Below are positions 55,668 through 63,553 of a stretch of 64,000 nt of DNA, piece after piece (positions within the stretch are counted from its first letter, which is position 1; every line of letters begins with the position of its first letter). Source of the DNA: Treponema sp. (lineage in GTDB: Bacteria > Spirochaetota > Spirochaetia > Treponematales > Treponemataceae). The translations under genes were made by a program, and so were the position numbers. The DNA is taken from the NCBI GenBank assembly GCA_017551705.1, contig JAFZLA010000018.1, positions 1-64,000 on the forward strand, given 5' to 3'. Under the pieces are notes generated by a model. It was not told the origin of the DNA, made no database searches, and saw only the letters and a program-made list of their open reading frames with translations.

Positions 55668-57161
55668 GTGATAAAGAAGAATTATTTATTGTTTTTGTCA
55701 TTCATTATCCTCAATGTATTCTTTGCGTTGTATATTTTTCAGGAAAAAAATTACATTGACCAAGCTAGGGAAGTCGCAGTTCAGTTCAAGGCAAACTTCT
55801 TAAAAGACTCCGTCACCAATTTTATCAACGAGTTTGAGCGCAGCAAAGACGATTCGACCGAAATGTTCGACTTGGCCGTTTCGGAACGCCAAAACAGTTT
55901 GACAGAGCCGATGGGACGCGCCTGGTCGGTTCAAGCCGTTCAAGCGGTTTTGGACAGAGAATTCACTTCGCAAGACCAGCGCGGCATGTGGGGCTACGCC
56001 CTGGTAACCGGCTTGGACGAGCAAATCGCCCTGTCGCAAAACATGCCCGAAAACTGGGACCGCACCTCGCGCTCGTTGGACAGCATTTTTTGCTCATGGC
56101 GCGAAGTTGAAAATCCTGTTGGCCGCTTCTACTTTGGAATCACGCAAGCGCACCTTTACAACACGATGATTTCAATCGTAAGCTCCAAGGTTTACAATTC
56201 GCACTTTGTCGAAGAAACTTACTATTGGATAAACGAAATCAAAAACTACAAGGGCGGAAAAAACTACGCCGTGCGCTTGATCCACCCCAACCCCCGCTCG
56301 TCAGAGGGAATGATGCTCTCAACCGACATGCAGGACGCCATCGGCGATCGCCCCTACGAGCGCGAACTTGAAGGAATCAACAAAGACGGCGAAGTGCTCA
56401 GTTCCTACTACTTTAAGAAAAAGGACTCCGACAACTTTGCCCGCAAAATCACTTACTCAAAGCTTTACAAGCCCTACAACTGGGTTGTCTCGATGGGCTC
56501 ATACTACGACGACATTTACGACTACGTTGACACAGTTGGAAAAATTCGCGGAAAAGCCATCTCAAGGATTGCGATTCCGTTGATGGCCTTGCTCGACATC
56601 GTGTTCGCCGTTCTCTTGATTCAAATGGTTTGTTCCGAAAGAAAAAACAGAAACAACAAAAAGGACAAGGCCGACCAAGACGCCGCCTCGCGCGACGCAA
56701 AACCAAAAGAGTTTGGCCAGAAAAAATTGGCCAAGGACTTTTCGGAATTCAAGCAAATGGAAAAAAAGCCCGCGATTATGGCCATGGACATCGACGACTT
56801 CAAGTCGCTCAACGACTCTTACGGAAGAGATGCCGGCGACTTTGTCCTTGCGCAAATGGCCAGCATTTTTTACGAGCACAGCCGCTCAAGCGACGTTTTG
56901 ATTCGCTGGGAAGGCGACAAGTTCATCGGAATCTTTGGCGGAATGCAAAAGTCAGACTGCTGGCGATACGCGCAAAAATTGCTTGACGCAATCTCCTCCA
57001 AAAAAATTCAATATAAAGACAAAAGCATTCCTGTTACGGTTTCGCTTGGATTCTCCTTCTTTGACGAGGAGGACAAATCTTACGAGCAAGCCTTGGAGCG
57101 CGCAGAAAAAGCGCTAAAGGAAGCCAAGGAAGCGGGAAAAGCTCGAGCCAGAGTTGAGTAA
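55668..57161 (+). CDS. Membrane sensor with degenerate GGDEF domain
   Basis: This protein has 497 residues. GTG 55668 is preferred: TATAAT lies 9 nt upstream, and the alternative TTG lies before that box. The N-terminal membrane segment (YLLFLSFIILNVFFALYIF) is followed by an extracellular Cache-type sensor domain (residues 35-310), a second membrane segment near 315, and a GGDEF domain (370-490: MDIDDFKSLNDSYGRDAGDFVL). The active-site motif reads EGDKF rather than GGDEF, so cyclase activity is unlikely. It may act as a receptor. Confidence 0.85.
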   Translation: MIKKNYLLFLSFIILNVFFALYIFQEKNYIDQAREVAVQFKANFLKDSVTNFINEFERSKDDSTEMFDLAVSERQNSLTEPMGRAWSVQAVQAVLDREFTSQDQRGMWGYALVTGLDEQIALSQNMPENWDRTSRSLDSIFCSWREVENPVGRFYFGITQAHLYNTMISIVSSKVYNSHFVEETYYWINEIKNYKGGKNYAVRLIHPNPRSSEGMMLSTDMQDAIGDRPYERELEGINKDGEVLSSYYFKKKDSDNFARKITYSKLYKPYNWVVSMGSYYDDIYDYVDTVGKIRGKAISRIAIPLMALLDIVFAVLLIQMVCSERKNRNNKKDKADQDAASRDAKPKEFGQKKLAKDFSEFKQMEKKPAIMAMDIDDFKSLNDSYGRDAGDFVLAQMASIFYEHSRSSDVLIRWEGDKFIGIFGGMQKSDCWRYAQKLLDAISSKKIQYKDKSIPVTVSLGFSFFDEEDKSYEQALERAEKALKEAKEAGKARARVE

Positions 57162-58289
57162 ATGCAAAAGGCCGTTCAAAAAGACCCGCGCGAAAAAACA
57201 ATCGCGCGGGTTTCTATTATAAGCATACTTGCAAATGTCGCGCTCGCCGCCTTTAAGGCAGTTGTTGGAATCGCGTCGTCTTCGATTTCCATCGTACTTG
57301 ACGCGGTCAACAACCTTTCGGACGCGCTCTCTTCAATCATCACCATAATCGGAGTCAAGCTGGCCGGCAAAAAGCCCGACAAGGAGCATCCATATGGCCA
57401 TGGACGCGGCGAATACGTAAGCGCGAGCGTAATCAGCGCAATCATCATATACGCAGGAATCGCGGCGCTAAAAGAATCAATTAAAAAAATCATCTCTCCA
57501 CAAGAGGCCCATTATTCCACCTTAACCCTGATTATTGTAGCCTCGGCAATCATTGTAAAAATTTTTTTAGGACTTTATGTCCGCTCAATGGGAATAAAAG
57601 TCAACAGCAAGGCGCTTGAAGCTTCCGGCCACGACGCGCTTGACGACGCGATTCTTTCGACTTCTGTATTGGCCAGCGCGCTTGTGATGAAATTCTTTGG
57701 TTTTGCGCTTGAAGCTTATGTCGGAGTCTTAATTTCGCTCTTTATCATCAAGAACGGAATCGATATGCTAAAGGACACTCTTGACGACATTTTGGGAGCG
57801 CGCGTTCCCCGCGAAACCGCCATTGCGGTTAAAAAAACAATATGCTCTGTGCCCGGCGTTTACGGAGCCTACGACTTGTTCCTAAACGACTACGGCCCCA
57901 ACCGTCTGCAAGGCTCCGTCCATGTCGAAGTTGACGACACTATGAACGCCGCGCAAATCGACGAGCTTTCCAACAAGATTGCGATGGAAGTTTTTAACGA
58001 GCATGGCGTGATTTTGACCGCGGTTGGAATTTATTCCCGCAACACAAACGACAAAGAGGCGACCAAGGCCAAAGAGCTTGTGCTGGACATTTTGGAAAAC
58101 CATAAACATGTTTTGCAAATGCACGGCTTTTATTTTGACAAAGAAAAAAAGATAATAAAATTTGACACAGTCATTTCCTTTGACGCTCCCGACCGCGAGG
58201 CCGAATGTCACTCAATCATACAGGACGTTTTGGCGGCCTTCCCTGACTACAGCGTAAAAATCAACCTAGACTCCGACATGTCGGATTAG
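57162..58289 (+). CDS. Cation diffusion facilitator (CDF) transporter
   Basis: This 375-residue efflux protein has six membrane helices, metal-site residues in SIVLDAVNNLSDALSS (helix 2, H/D variants: N and D) and HDALDDAILS (helix 5), the HPYGHGRGEYVSA loop, and a C-terminal cytoplasmic metal-binding domain (HVEVDDTMNAAQIDELSNKIA). The Asn-Asp and His-Asp pairs resemble Mn2+/Zn2+ members. It is followed by the Zur-like regulator. Confidence 0.9.
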   Translation: MQKAVQKDPREKTIARVSIISILANVALAAFKAVVGIASSSISIVLDAVNNLSDALSSIITIIGVKLAGKKPDKEHPYGHGRGEYVSASVISAIIIYAGIAALKESIKKIISPQEAHYSTLTLIIVASAIIVKIFLGLYVRSMGIKVNSKALEASGHDALDDAILSTSVLASALVMKFFGFALEAYVGVLISLFIIKNGIDMLKDTLDDILGARVPRETAIAVKKTICSVPGVYGAYDLFLNDYGPNRLQGSVHVEVDDTMNAAQIDELSNKIAMEVFNEHGVILTAVGIYSRNTNDKEATKAKELVLDILENHKHVLQMHGFYFDKEKKIIKFDTVISFDAPDREAECHSIIQDVLAAFPDYSVKINLDSDMSD

Positions 58290-58309
58290 CGCAGCAACCC
58301 CGAAGCGCT

Positions 58310-58337
58310 TGACAAAAAAACAAAATTTCTTTATAAA
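58310..58337 (+). promoter_or_regulatory. Promoter of the Zur-like gene
   Basis: TTGACA (58310-58315), 16 bp, TATAAA (58332-58337), then 8 nt to GTG 58346. Confidence 0.75.
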
Positions 58338-58354
58338 TTGCAACTGTGTTGCAA
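58338..58354. promoter_or_regulatory. Palindromic site over the Zur-like start codon
   Basis: TTGCAA-ctgtg-TTGCAA, two self-complementary hexamers around the GTG start, directly after the -10 box. It is well placed for autoregulation by the Fur-family protein it precedes. Confidence 0.6.
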
Positions 58355-58759
58355 AAGTCATACCACACAAAAACAAGCGACTTAATTTCTCAGTTCATCC
58401 AAACGAAAATGGACAAGGGCTTTACCGCGGCGGAGCTGTCGTCCTTTCTTAAAAAAAATGGCGTGGACGTGAACAAAACCACAGTTTACCGCAACTTGGA
58501 CAAAATGACCGAAAGCGGAAAATTGACCAAACACAAGTCGATGGTGGCCGACGGCTTTGTCTACCAGACCGCGGAAGAAGAACACCATTGCGAGGAACAC
58601 ATTCACTTTTTGTGCAGCAAGTGCGGCTCGGTAATTCACCTTTCGGACAAAAAGACAGAGCAATACTTAAAGTCCCTTTCAAAAGAGCTTGGACTTCAGA
58701 TAAACCTGAATCTTTCATCGCTAAACGGACTGTGCCAAAAATGCAAGAACGAAAACTAA
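58346..58759 (+). CDS. Fur-family metal regulator (Zur-like)
   Basis: This 137-residue protein has a winged HTH (residues 10-75: TAAELSSFLKKNGVDVNKTTVYRNLDKM) and a dimer/metal domain with HHCEEHIHFLCSKCGSVIHL and a final CQKC, giving two CxxC pairs for structural zinc. The next genes encode a ZnuA-type binder, so Zur is the most likely type. The start is GTG 58346, inside a palindromic candidate operator. Confidence 0.87.
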   Translation: MLQKSYHTKTSDLISQFIQTKMDKGFTAAELSSFLKKNGVDVNKTTVYRNLDKMTESGKLTKHKSMVADGFVYQTAEEEHHCEEHIHFLCSKCGSVIHLSDKKTEQYLKSLSKELGLQINLNLSSLNGLCQKCKNEN

Positions 58760-59043
58760 AAAGAGCCGCTTTTTTCTTGGCCGCCGCGCTTTTTGCGCTG
58801 ACATTTTGCTCCATCTTTTTTTCGGCCGCGGAACGCTTCCACGAATGCCACGGCGACGATTGTCCTGTTTGCCAACTCTTGCAAATAGCGGAGCAAAACA
58901 TAAAGCTCTTGTCTTTGGCGCTGTTTTTTGCCGTCGCAGCCAGCGGCGCAAGATTTAAAAAAATTAAGGACGCCTCGATTCTTTGTGGGCCAGTCCTTAA
59001 GTCCAAAACTCTGGTCTCGCAAAAAATCAGGCTCAACGTTTAG
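58741..59043 (+). CDS. Small membrane protein with Cys/His motif, zinc cluster
   Basis: This 100-residue protein has two hydrophobic segments (AAFFLAAALFALTFCSIFFS and LLSLALFFAVAASG) with the motif HECHGDDCPVCQLL between them, which could bind zinc in the periplasm. It begins inside the end of the regulator gene (19-bp overlap) and precedes znuA. The family is not recognised; small proteins of this kind occur in zinc operons. Confidence 0.65.
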   Translation: MQERKLKRAAFFLAAALFALTFCSIFFSAAERFHECHGDDCPVCQLLQIAEQNIKLLSLALFFAVAASGARFKKIKDASILCGPVLKSKTLVSQKIRLNV

Positions 59044-59096
59044 AATTCATTTTTGTTTTATTAAAAAAAATTGCAAAATTATTATAGAGGTTAAAA

Positions 59097-60107
59097 ATGA
59101 ACAAAAATATCAAGACAATTATTTTGGCCGCGTCTATGGCTCTTTTTGCCAGCGCTTTTGCCGCTTCTAAAAAATCAATAGTTTGCGTCACCTACCCCGA
59201 ATACGATTGGGTCGTTAACATTCTTGGCTCCAAGGCCGCAAACTTTGACGTCACCTTGCTCCAAAACAACGGAACGGACTTGCACAGCTGGCAGCCTTCA
59301 ATCAAGGACATCGCCAAAATTTCTGTTTGCGACATGTTGGTCTTTGTAGGCGGCGAAAGCGACGAATGGGTCGAAAAAGCCGTTGCCGAAGCCAAGAACA
59401 AAAATATGCTCGTCGTCAACATGATGGAAGCGTTGGGCGACAAAGTTAAGGAAGAAGAAGTCGTCGAAGGAATGCAGGCCGATGAAGAAGACGAGGACGA
59501 GCATGACCACCACCATGAACATGCCGACCACGATCATGAGCATGGCCACGAACACCACCACGACGAAGTTGAATATGACGAGCATGTTTGGCTCTCGCTC
59601 AGAAACGCGGCCGCGGTCACGAATGTTCTTTGCCAAAAAATTTGCGCGCTCGATGCCGCCAACGCCGCTTTGTACAAGGCCAACGCCGCTTCATACACAA
59701 AACAGTTGGACGCCCTTGACGCGGAATACAAAAAAACGGTTGGCTCCGCAAGCAAAAAAACAATTTTGTTCGGCGACCGATTCCCCTTCCGCTACCTTGC
59801 CGACGACTACAACCTAAAATACTACGCGGCCTTTGTGGGCTGCAGCGCCGAAACCGAAGCCAGTTTTGAAACAGTGATTTTCCTTGCCAAAAAAGTTGAC
59901 GCGCTTGGCTTGCCCGCCGTTCTCACAATAGAAAAGAGCGACAAAAAAATCGCAAAGACAATCGTCTCCAACACCAAGGCCAAGAACCAAGCCGTTTTGG
60001 AAATGGACTCGCTCCAGTCTGTTACGCAAAAAGACATCAAGAGCGGCCGCTCATACCTTAACGCCATGAAAGCCAACCTTGAAGTTCTCAAAAAGGCGTT
60101 GAAGTAA
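59097..60107 (+). CDS. znuA: Zinc ABC transporter binding protein ZnuA
   Basis: This 336-residue protein has a signal peptide (to about FAASK), then the cluster A-I fold: metal His in NGTDLHSWQPSIKD, a His/Asp/Glu-rich loop at residues 121-158 with more than a dozen His, DEHVWLSLRNAA with the second metal His, and a C-terminal KSDKKIAKTIVSN region. The His-rich loop marks zinc-type members. No znuB or znuC genes are in the window. GAGGT precedes the ATG. Confidence 0.93.
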   Translation: MNKNIKTIILAASMALFASAFAASKKSIVCVTYPEYDWVVNILGSKAANFDVTLLQNNGTDLHSWQPSIKDIAKISVCDMLVFVGGESDEWVEKAVAEAKNKNMLVVNMMEALGDKVKEEEVVEGMQADEEDEDEHDHHHEHADHDHEHGHEHHHDEVEYDEHVWLSLRNAAAVTNVLCQKICALDAANAALYKANAASYTKQLDALDAEYKKTVGSASKKTILFGDRFPFRYLADDYNLKYYAAFVGCSAETEASFETVIFLAKKVDALGLPAVLTIEKSDKKIAKTIVSNTKAKNQAVLEMDSLQSVTQKDIKSGRSYLNAMKANLEVLKKALK

Positions 60108-60149
60108 GATTGCTTGCAAGCCAATAATGCGCGAACAAGGAGGCGCGGA

Positions 60150-60551
60150 ATGAAAAAAATATTTTTACTGACAGCGATTGCGTTCATGTCCGCGCTCGCC
60201 TTTTGCGCCGAGCCAAAGTTTGACTACGACTTTTCAAAAATGAACTACAACATGGCCACGGCCGTCGTTTTTGACATGATGGTTTCGCCAGGGGACTACG
60301 AAAACAAAAGCGTAAAAATCACCGGGCAATTCGCCTCGGAACTCCACGACGGCGCGCGTATTTACGCCGTAATAATGTGGGACGCGACCGGTTGTTGCCC
60401 AACAGGTCTTACAGTCATTCCGCCGAAAGAAAAAAAATATCCGCAAGACTTTCCGACAGAAGGCAGCAAAGTCACCGTCACCGGAAAGATGAAATCAATA
60501 GAGATGTTCGGCAGCTGGTCGCTCTGCCTTGTCGTAGAAAAGTGGGAATGA
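60150..60551 (+). CDS. Exported OB-fold-like protein, zinc cluster
   Basis: This 133-residue protein has a signal peptide (LLTAIAFMSALAFC) and a beta-rich body with KSVKITGQFASELHDGARIYAVIMWDATGCCPTGLTVIP and SKVTVTGKMKSIEMFG, the pattern of small OB-fold exported proteins. The CCP could bind metal. GGAGG precedes ATG 60150. It is the last gene of the zinc cluster, 42 bp after znuA. Confidence 0.7.
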   Translation: MKKIFLLTAIAFMSALAFCAEPKFDYDFSKMNYNMATAVVFDMMVSPGDYENKSVKITGQFASELHDGARIYAVIMWDATGCCPTGLTVIPPKEKKYPQDFPTEGSKVTVTGKMKSIEMFGSWSLCLVVEKWE

Positions 60552-60560
60552 AGCGGCGGT

Positions 60561-60995
60561 TTAGCCGCTCGTCAAAAGCGCCGCAACCTTATCCAATACA
60601 ATTTGGTCGGCCGGGAGCCATTTGACAGAACGCAAACTTTGCGCGTCCAGCCACGCCGCGCTTTTATGCTCAAGCAACTTCAGCTCGCCGCCTGTCACAC
60701 GCGCGACAAAACACTCCATACAAAGATGAAAGTCCGGGTAGTCGTAATCGACGACGGCGACTCGCTCTCCAACGCTTATTTGCGCGGAAAGCTCCTCGGA
60801 AATTTCTCGCGCTAAAGCGGCGGCCGCCGTCTCCCCAGTCTCAATCTTTCCGCCGGGAAATTCCCACCAACCCTTCCAGTCGCCATAACCCCGCTCGGTG
60901 GCAAAAACTTGCCGCCCGCCGTCGGGAGCGCCGGGGGTGTCGCGCAAAATTATCGCGGCGGAAACATGAACTGTTTTTAGCGGACTTGCTTTCAT
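60561..60995 (-). CDS. MutT/Nudix hydrolase
   Basis: This 144-residue protein has the Nudix box GGKIETGETAAAALAREISEEL (residues 49-70) and WEFPGGK before it, as in MutT and NudG. It should remove oxidised or methylated nucleoside triphosphates. Gene ends just after the exported-protein gene on the other strand. Confidence 0.9.
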   Translation of the reverse strand: MKASPLKTVHVSAAIILRDTPGAPDGGRQVFATERGYGDWKGWWEFPGGKIETGETAAAALAREISEELSAQISVGERVAVVDYDYPDFHLCMECFVARVTGGELKLLEHKSAAWLDAQSLRSVKWLPADQIVLDKVAALLTSG

Positions 60996-61044
60996 TCTTG
61001 CGTTATACTACCGCAAAAGCAAAAATTATTCTATAATGTTTTTT

Positions 61045-61668
61045 ATGAAAAAAGCGGAACAGCTGACATACGCAATTTCCCTTTTGCCGGACAAAGAATC
61101 CGCCGCGCAAATAAAGGCGGCCGTCAAGGCGCTGGCCGACAATTGCGCAAACAATTTTATGGTAGAGCATGACGTTCCGCCGCATCTTACGCTTGGAGTA
61201 TTTCACGCAACGCAGGCGGAATTGCCTGGCTTGCAGAAATTGTTCCGCGACTTTGCAAAAAACTTTTGGGCGACAAAAAATGACCGCGCGGCTTTTGGCA
61301 ATGACGGCGCGCTGCCTTTAAAATTTTTTGGAGCGGACAACTTTTTGGACAAGGTGATTTTTTTGTCGCTGGGGAATCGCGAGCAAGCGCGAAAAAGCAA
61401 TCCAGCGCTTTTTGAATTAAACGCCGCGCTCCATGATTTGATTGGAGGCAGTTTTGAGCCGGGCGACAACCGCAACTACATTCCGGACAACTGGCATCCG
61501 CACATCGCGCTGGCCGTAAAATTAAACGCCGCGCAATTCAAGAAGGGCTTTGACTTTGCTCAAAGTCTTTGCCTTCCCAAACGCGCGGTCGTCGTCGCCT
61601 TGTCGCTGGCTCAATGCAAGCCTTACAAGGAAATCGAACAATTGTGCTTAGTTGGCGGAGCCAACTAA
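61045..61668 (+). CDS. 2H phosphoesterase (2'-5' RNA ligase-like)
   Basis: This protein has 207 residues. ATG 61045 is used because the earlier ATG overlaps the TATAAT box (61032-61037). The two catalytic motifs are PPHLTLGVF (near residue 49) and WHPHIALAV (near 155), as expected for the H-x-[T/S] pair, although the second reads HIAL with Ala. Members act on 2'-5' or cyclic phosphate ends of RNA. Its last bases overlap the convergent fabZ gene. Confidence 0.75.
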   Translation: MKKAEQLTYAISLLPDKESAAQIKAAVKALADNCANNFMVEHDVPPHLTLGVFHATQAELPGLQKLFRDFAKNFWATKNDRAAFGNDGALPLKFFGADNFLDKVIFLSLGNREQARKSNPALFELNAALHDLIGGSFEPGDNRNYIPDNWHPHIALAVKLNAAQFKKGFDFAQSLCLPKRAVVVALSLAQCKPYKEIEQLCLVGGAN

Positions 61669-62079
61669 ACACATCCATTCTGCTTGCGCGGCGAGTTCGT
61701 CGCCGACAAAGGCTTGACCGGATTGCTTGATCATGCGGTCGCTGACGCGAAGGTTTTTGATTTCCATGCGGACAGTGTCGCCAGGACGAACTTGGCGGCG
61801 GAACTTTACTTTGTCAACCGTTCCCAAGAAAAAGAGCGAGCCTTCCTTGAACTTTTTTTGATAGCTCAAAGCCGCTCCTCCGGCCTGCGCCATTGTCTCA
61901 ACCAAAATCACTCCGGGCACCACCGGATACTGCGGAAAATGTCCCTTAAAGAAAAAGTCTTCGTCGGTAAACTTGCGGGTGCTCACGCTGCCTTCGTCGT
62001 CGGCGCTTACGATTTCGTCAACGAACAAAAAAGGCTTTCTGTGCGGCAACAACGATTCAATGTCATTTGTAACGCTCAT
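61648..62079 (-). CDS. fabZ: 3-hydroxyacyl-ACP dehydratase FabZ
   Basis: This 143-residue enzyme dehydrates 3-hydroxyacyl-ACP in fatty-acid elongation. It has LLPHRKPFLFVDEIV, the catalytic GHFPQYPVVPGVILVETMAQ (His and, further on, the Glu-containing ETMAQAGG helix), and VDKVKFRRQVRPGD. It lies downstream of fabF in the fab run. Confidence 0.95.
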   Translation of the reverse strand: MSVTNDIESLLPHRKPFLFVDEIVSADDEGSVSTRKFTDEDFFFKGHFPQYPVVPGVILVETMAQAGGAALSYQKKFKEGSLFFLGTVDKVKFRRQVRPGDTVRMEIKNLRVSDRMIKQSGQAFVGDELAAQAEWMCLVGSAN

Positions 62080-62104
62080 ATTAAAACTCCTAAAATTACC
62101 GCTG

Positions 62105-62133
62105 TTCGCGCGAGCTCGTAAGCGAGCGCGAAT
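62105..62133. repeat. GC-rich inverted repeat between fabZ and fabF
   Basis: TTCGCGC-gagctcgtaagcga-GCGCGAA with an inner AGCTCGTAAGCGAGC stem. A related sequence, GGCGCGAGCTGCG ... CGAGCGCC, lies just after the DTW gene at about 28546-28572. Confidence 0.55.
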
Positions 62134-62179
62134 GTTGCGGCTTATGCGGCTAGCAAAGCCTTGCGGCCTTGAACTGTTT

Positions 62180-63430
62180 CTAGTTGCCGCTAACCTTGCG
62201 AATCACAACAACGCCGTTGTGGCCGCCAAAGCCAAGAGTGGCGCTCATCGCGCAGTCGACGTTCATTTCGATTCCCTTGTTGGGAGTGTAGTCCAAGTCG
62301 CAGCCGCCTTCGATGTCAGGGTTGTCCAAGTTGATTGTGGGCGGAACAAAGCCTTCAGAAACAGCCTTGGTAGTGATTATCGCTTCGACAGCGCCTGTGG
62401 CTCCAAGCATATGTCCTGTCATGCTCTTTGTTGAAGAGATGTGAAGCTTTTTGGCGGCGTCGCCAAAGGCGATTTTAACCATCTGAGTTTCGCCAGAGTC
62501 GTTCTTGTGGGTGCTGGTTCCGTGCGCGTTGTAATACACAACGTCCTCGGGCTTGATTCCAGCGTCGTTCATAGCCTCTGTCATGGCGGCGGCTCCCTGC
62601 AATCCGTCGGGGTTGGGGGCGGTCAAGTGGTAGGCGTCGTTTGAGGAGCCGTAGCCTGCAAGCTCGGCGTAAATCTTGGCGCCGCGCGCTTTGGCATGCT
62701 CGTATTCTTCCAAAACCAAAACGCCGCTTCCTTCGCTCATTACAAAGCCGTCTCGGTCTTTGTCAAACGGACGGCAAGCCTTTGTGGGGTCGTCGACGCG
62801 CGCGCGGCTAAGCGCCTGCAAAGCCGCGAACGAATCAATCGTAAAGCCGTTGATAGCTGACTCCGCTCCGCCTGCAAGACAAACGTCGCGGCGGCCGCTT
62901 CTAATCAAGTCAAGCGCGTCGCCAAGCGCGTCGGTTCCGCTTGAGCAGGCTGTTGCGATTGTATGGCAAGGTCCGTGGATTCCAAAGGCGATGGCGATGT
63001 TTCCGCTGGCCTCGTTGGGAATCAACTGTGGAATCGTCATTGGATTGACGCGCTTTTTGCCAGACTCGTACCATTTGATGCAATTGTTTTCGATGACTTC
63101 AAAGCCGCCGATTCCAACTCCAAGGTAAATGCCGGCCTTGGCCAAAACGTCGGCGTTGCCGGTCAAGCCCGCGTCGTCAAGCGCCATCTTGGCGGCGGCA
63201 ACGGCGTAGCGAGTGAACAAAGCCATTTTGCGCGCGGCTTGCGCGTCCATATATTTTTCGGCCTCAAAATTTTTTACCTGTCCGGCGTACTTGATGTTGC
63301 TGGGCGTTGTGTCGTAGCGGTCGATCAACGCGATTCCGCTCTTTCCAGCCTTGATGGCCGCCCATGTCTCTTCAACAGAATTTCCAAGCGGCGTAACCGC
63401 TCCCAAACCAGTAATAACTACTCTTCTCAT
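62180..63430 (-). CDS. fabF: 3-oxoacyl-ACP synthase II FabF
   Basis: This 416-residue condensing enzyme has the Cys nucleophile in TACSSGTDALG, the two catalytic His in NAHGTSTHKND and TKSMTGHMLGATG, and the opening RRVVITGLGAVTPLG. It extends acyl-ACP with malonyl-ACP. It lies 117 bp after fabG in the same direction; acpP, often found between these two genes, is absent. Confidence 0.96.
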   Translation of the reverse strand: MRRVVITGLGAVTPLGNSVEETWAAIKAGKSGIALIDRYDTTPSNIKYAGQVKNFEAEKYMDAQAARKMALFTRYAVAAAKMALDDAGLTGNADVLAKAGIYLGVGIGGFEVIENNCIKWYESGKKRVNPMTIPQLIPNEASGNIAIAFGIHGPCHTIATACSSGTDALGDALDLIRSGRRDVCLAGGAESAINGFTIDSFAALQALSRARVDDPTKACRPFDKDRDGFVMSEGSGVLVLEEYEHAKARGAKIYAELAGYGSSNDAYHLTAPNPDGLQGAAAMTEAMNDAGIKPEDVVYYNAHGTSTHKNDSGETQMVKIAFGDAAKKLHISSTKSMTGHMLGATGAVEAIITTKAVSEGFVPPTINLDNPDIEGGCDLDYTPNKGIEMNVDCAMSATLGFGGHNGVVVIRKVSGN

Positions 63431-63491
63431 AAAAACTCCAGTTTATAAATTAGCGACAGGATGTCGCGTCATCGGTACTTCAAACGATTTG

Positions 63492-63553
63492 CGAGAATTT
63501 GCGTAAGCAAATTCTCGACATGTTAAAATGCGCAGGGACGCGCATTTTAACAT
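63492..63553. repeat. Two perfect palindromes between fabG and fabF
   Basis: CGAGAATTTGC-gtaa-GCAAATTCTCG (63492-63517, 11 bp) and ATGTTAAAATGCGC-agggac-GCGCATTTTAACAT (63520-63553, 14 bp), which overlaps the fabG stop codon. Neither is followed by a U-tract on the minus strand. Confidence 0.8.
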
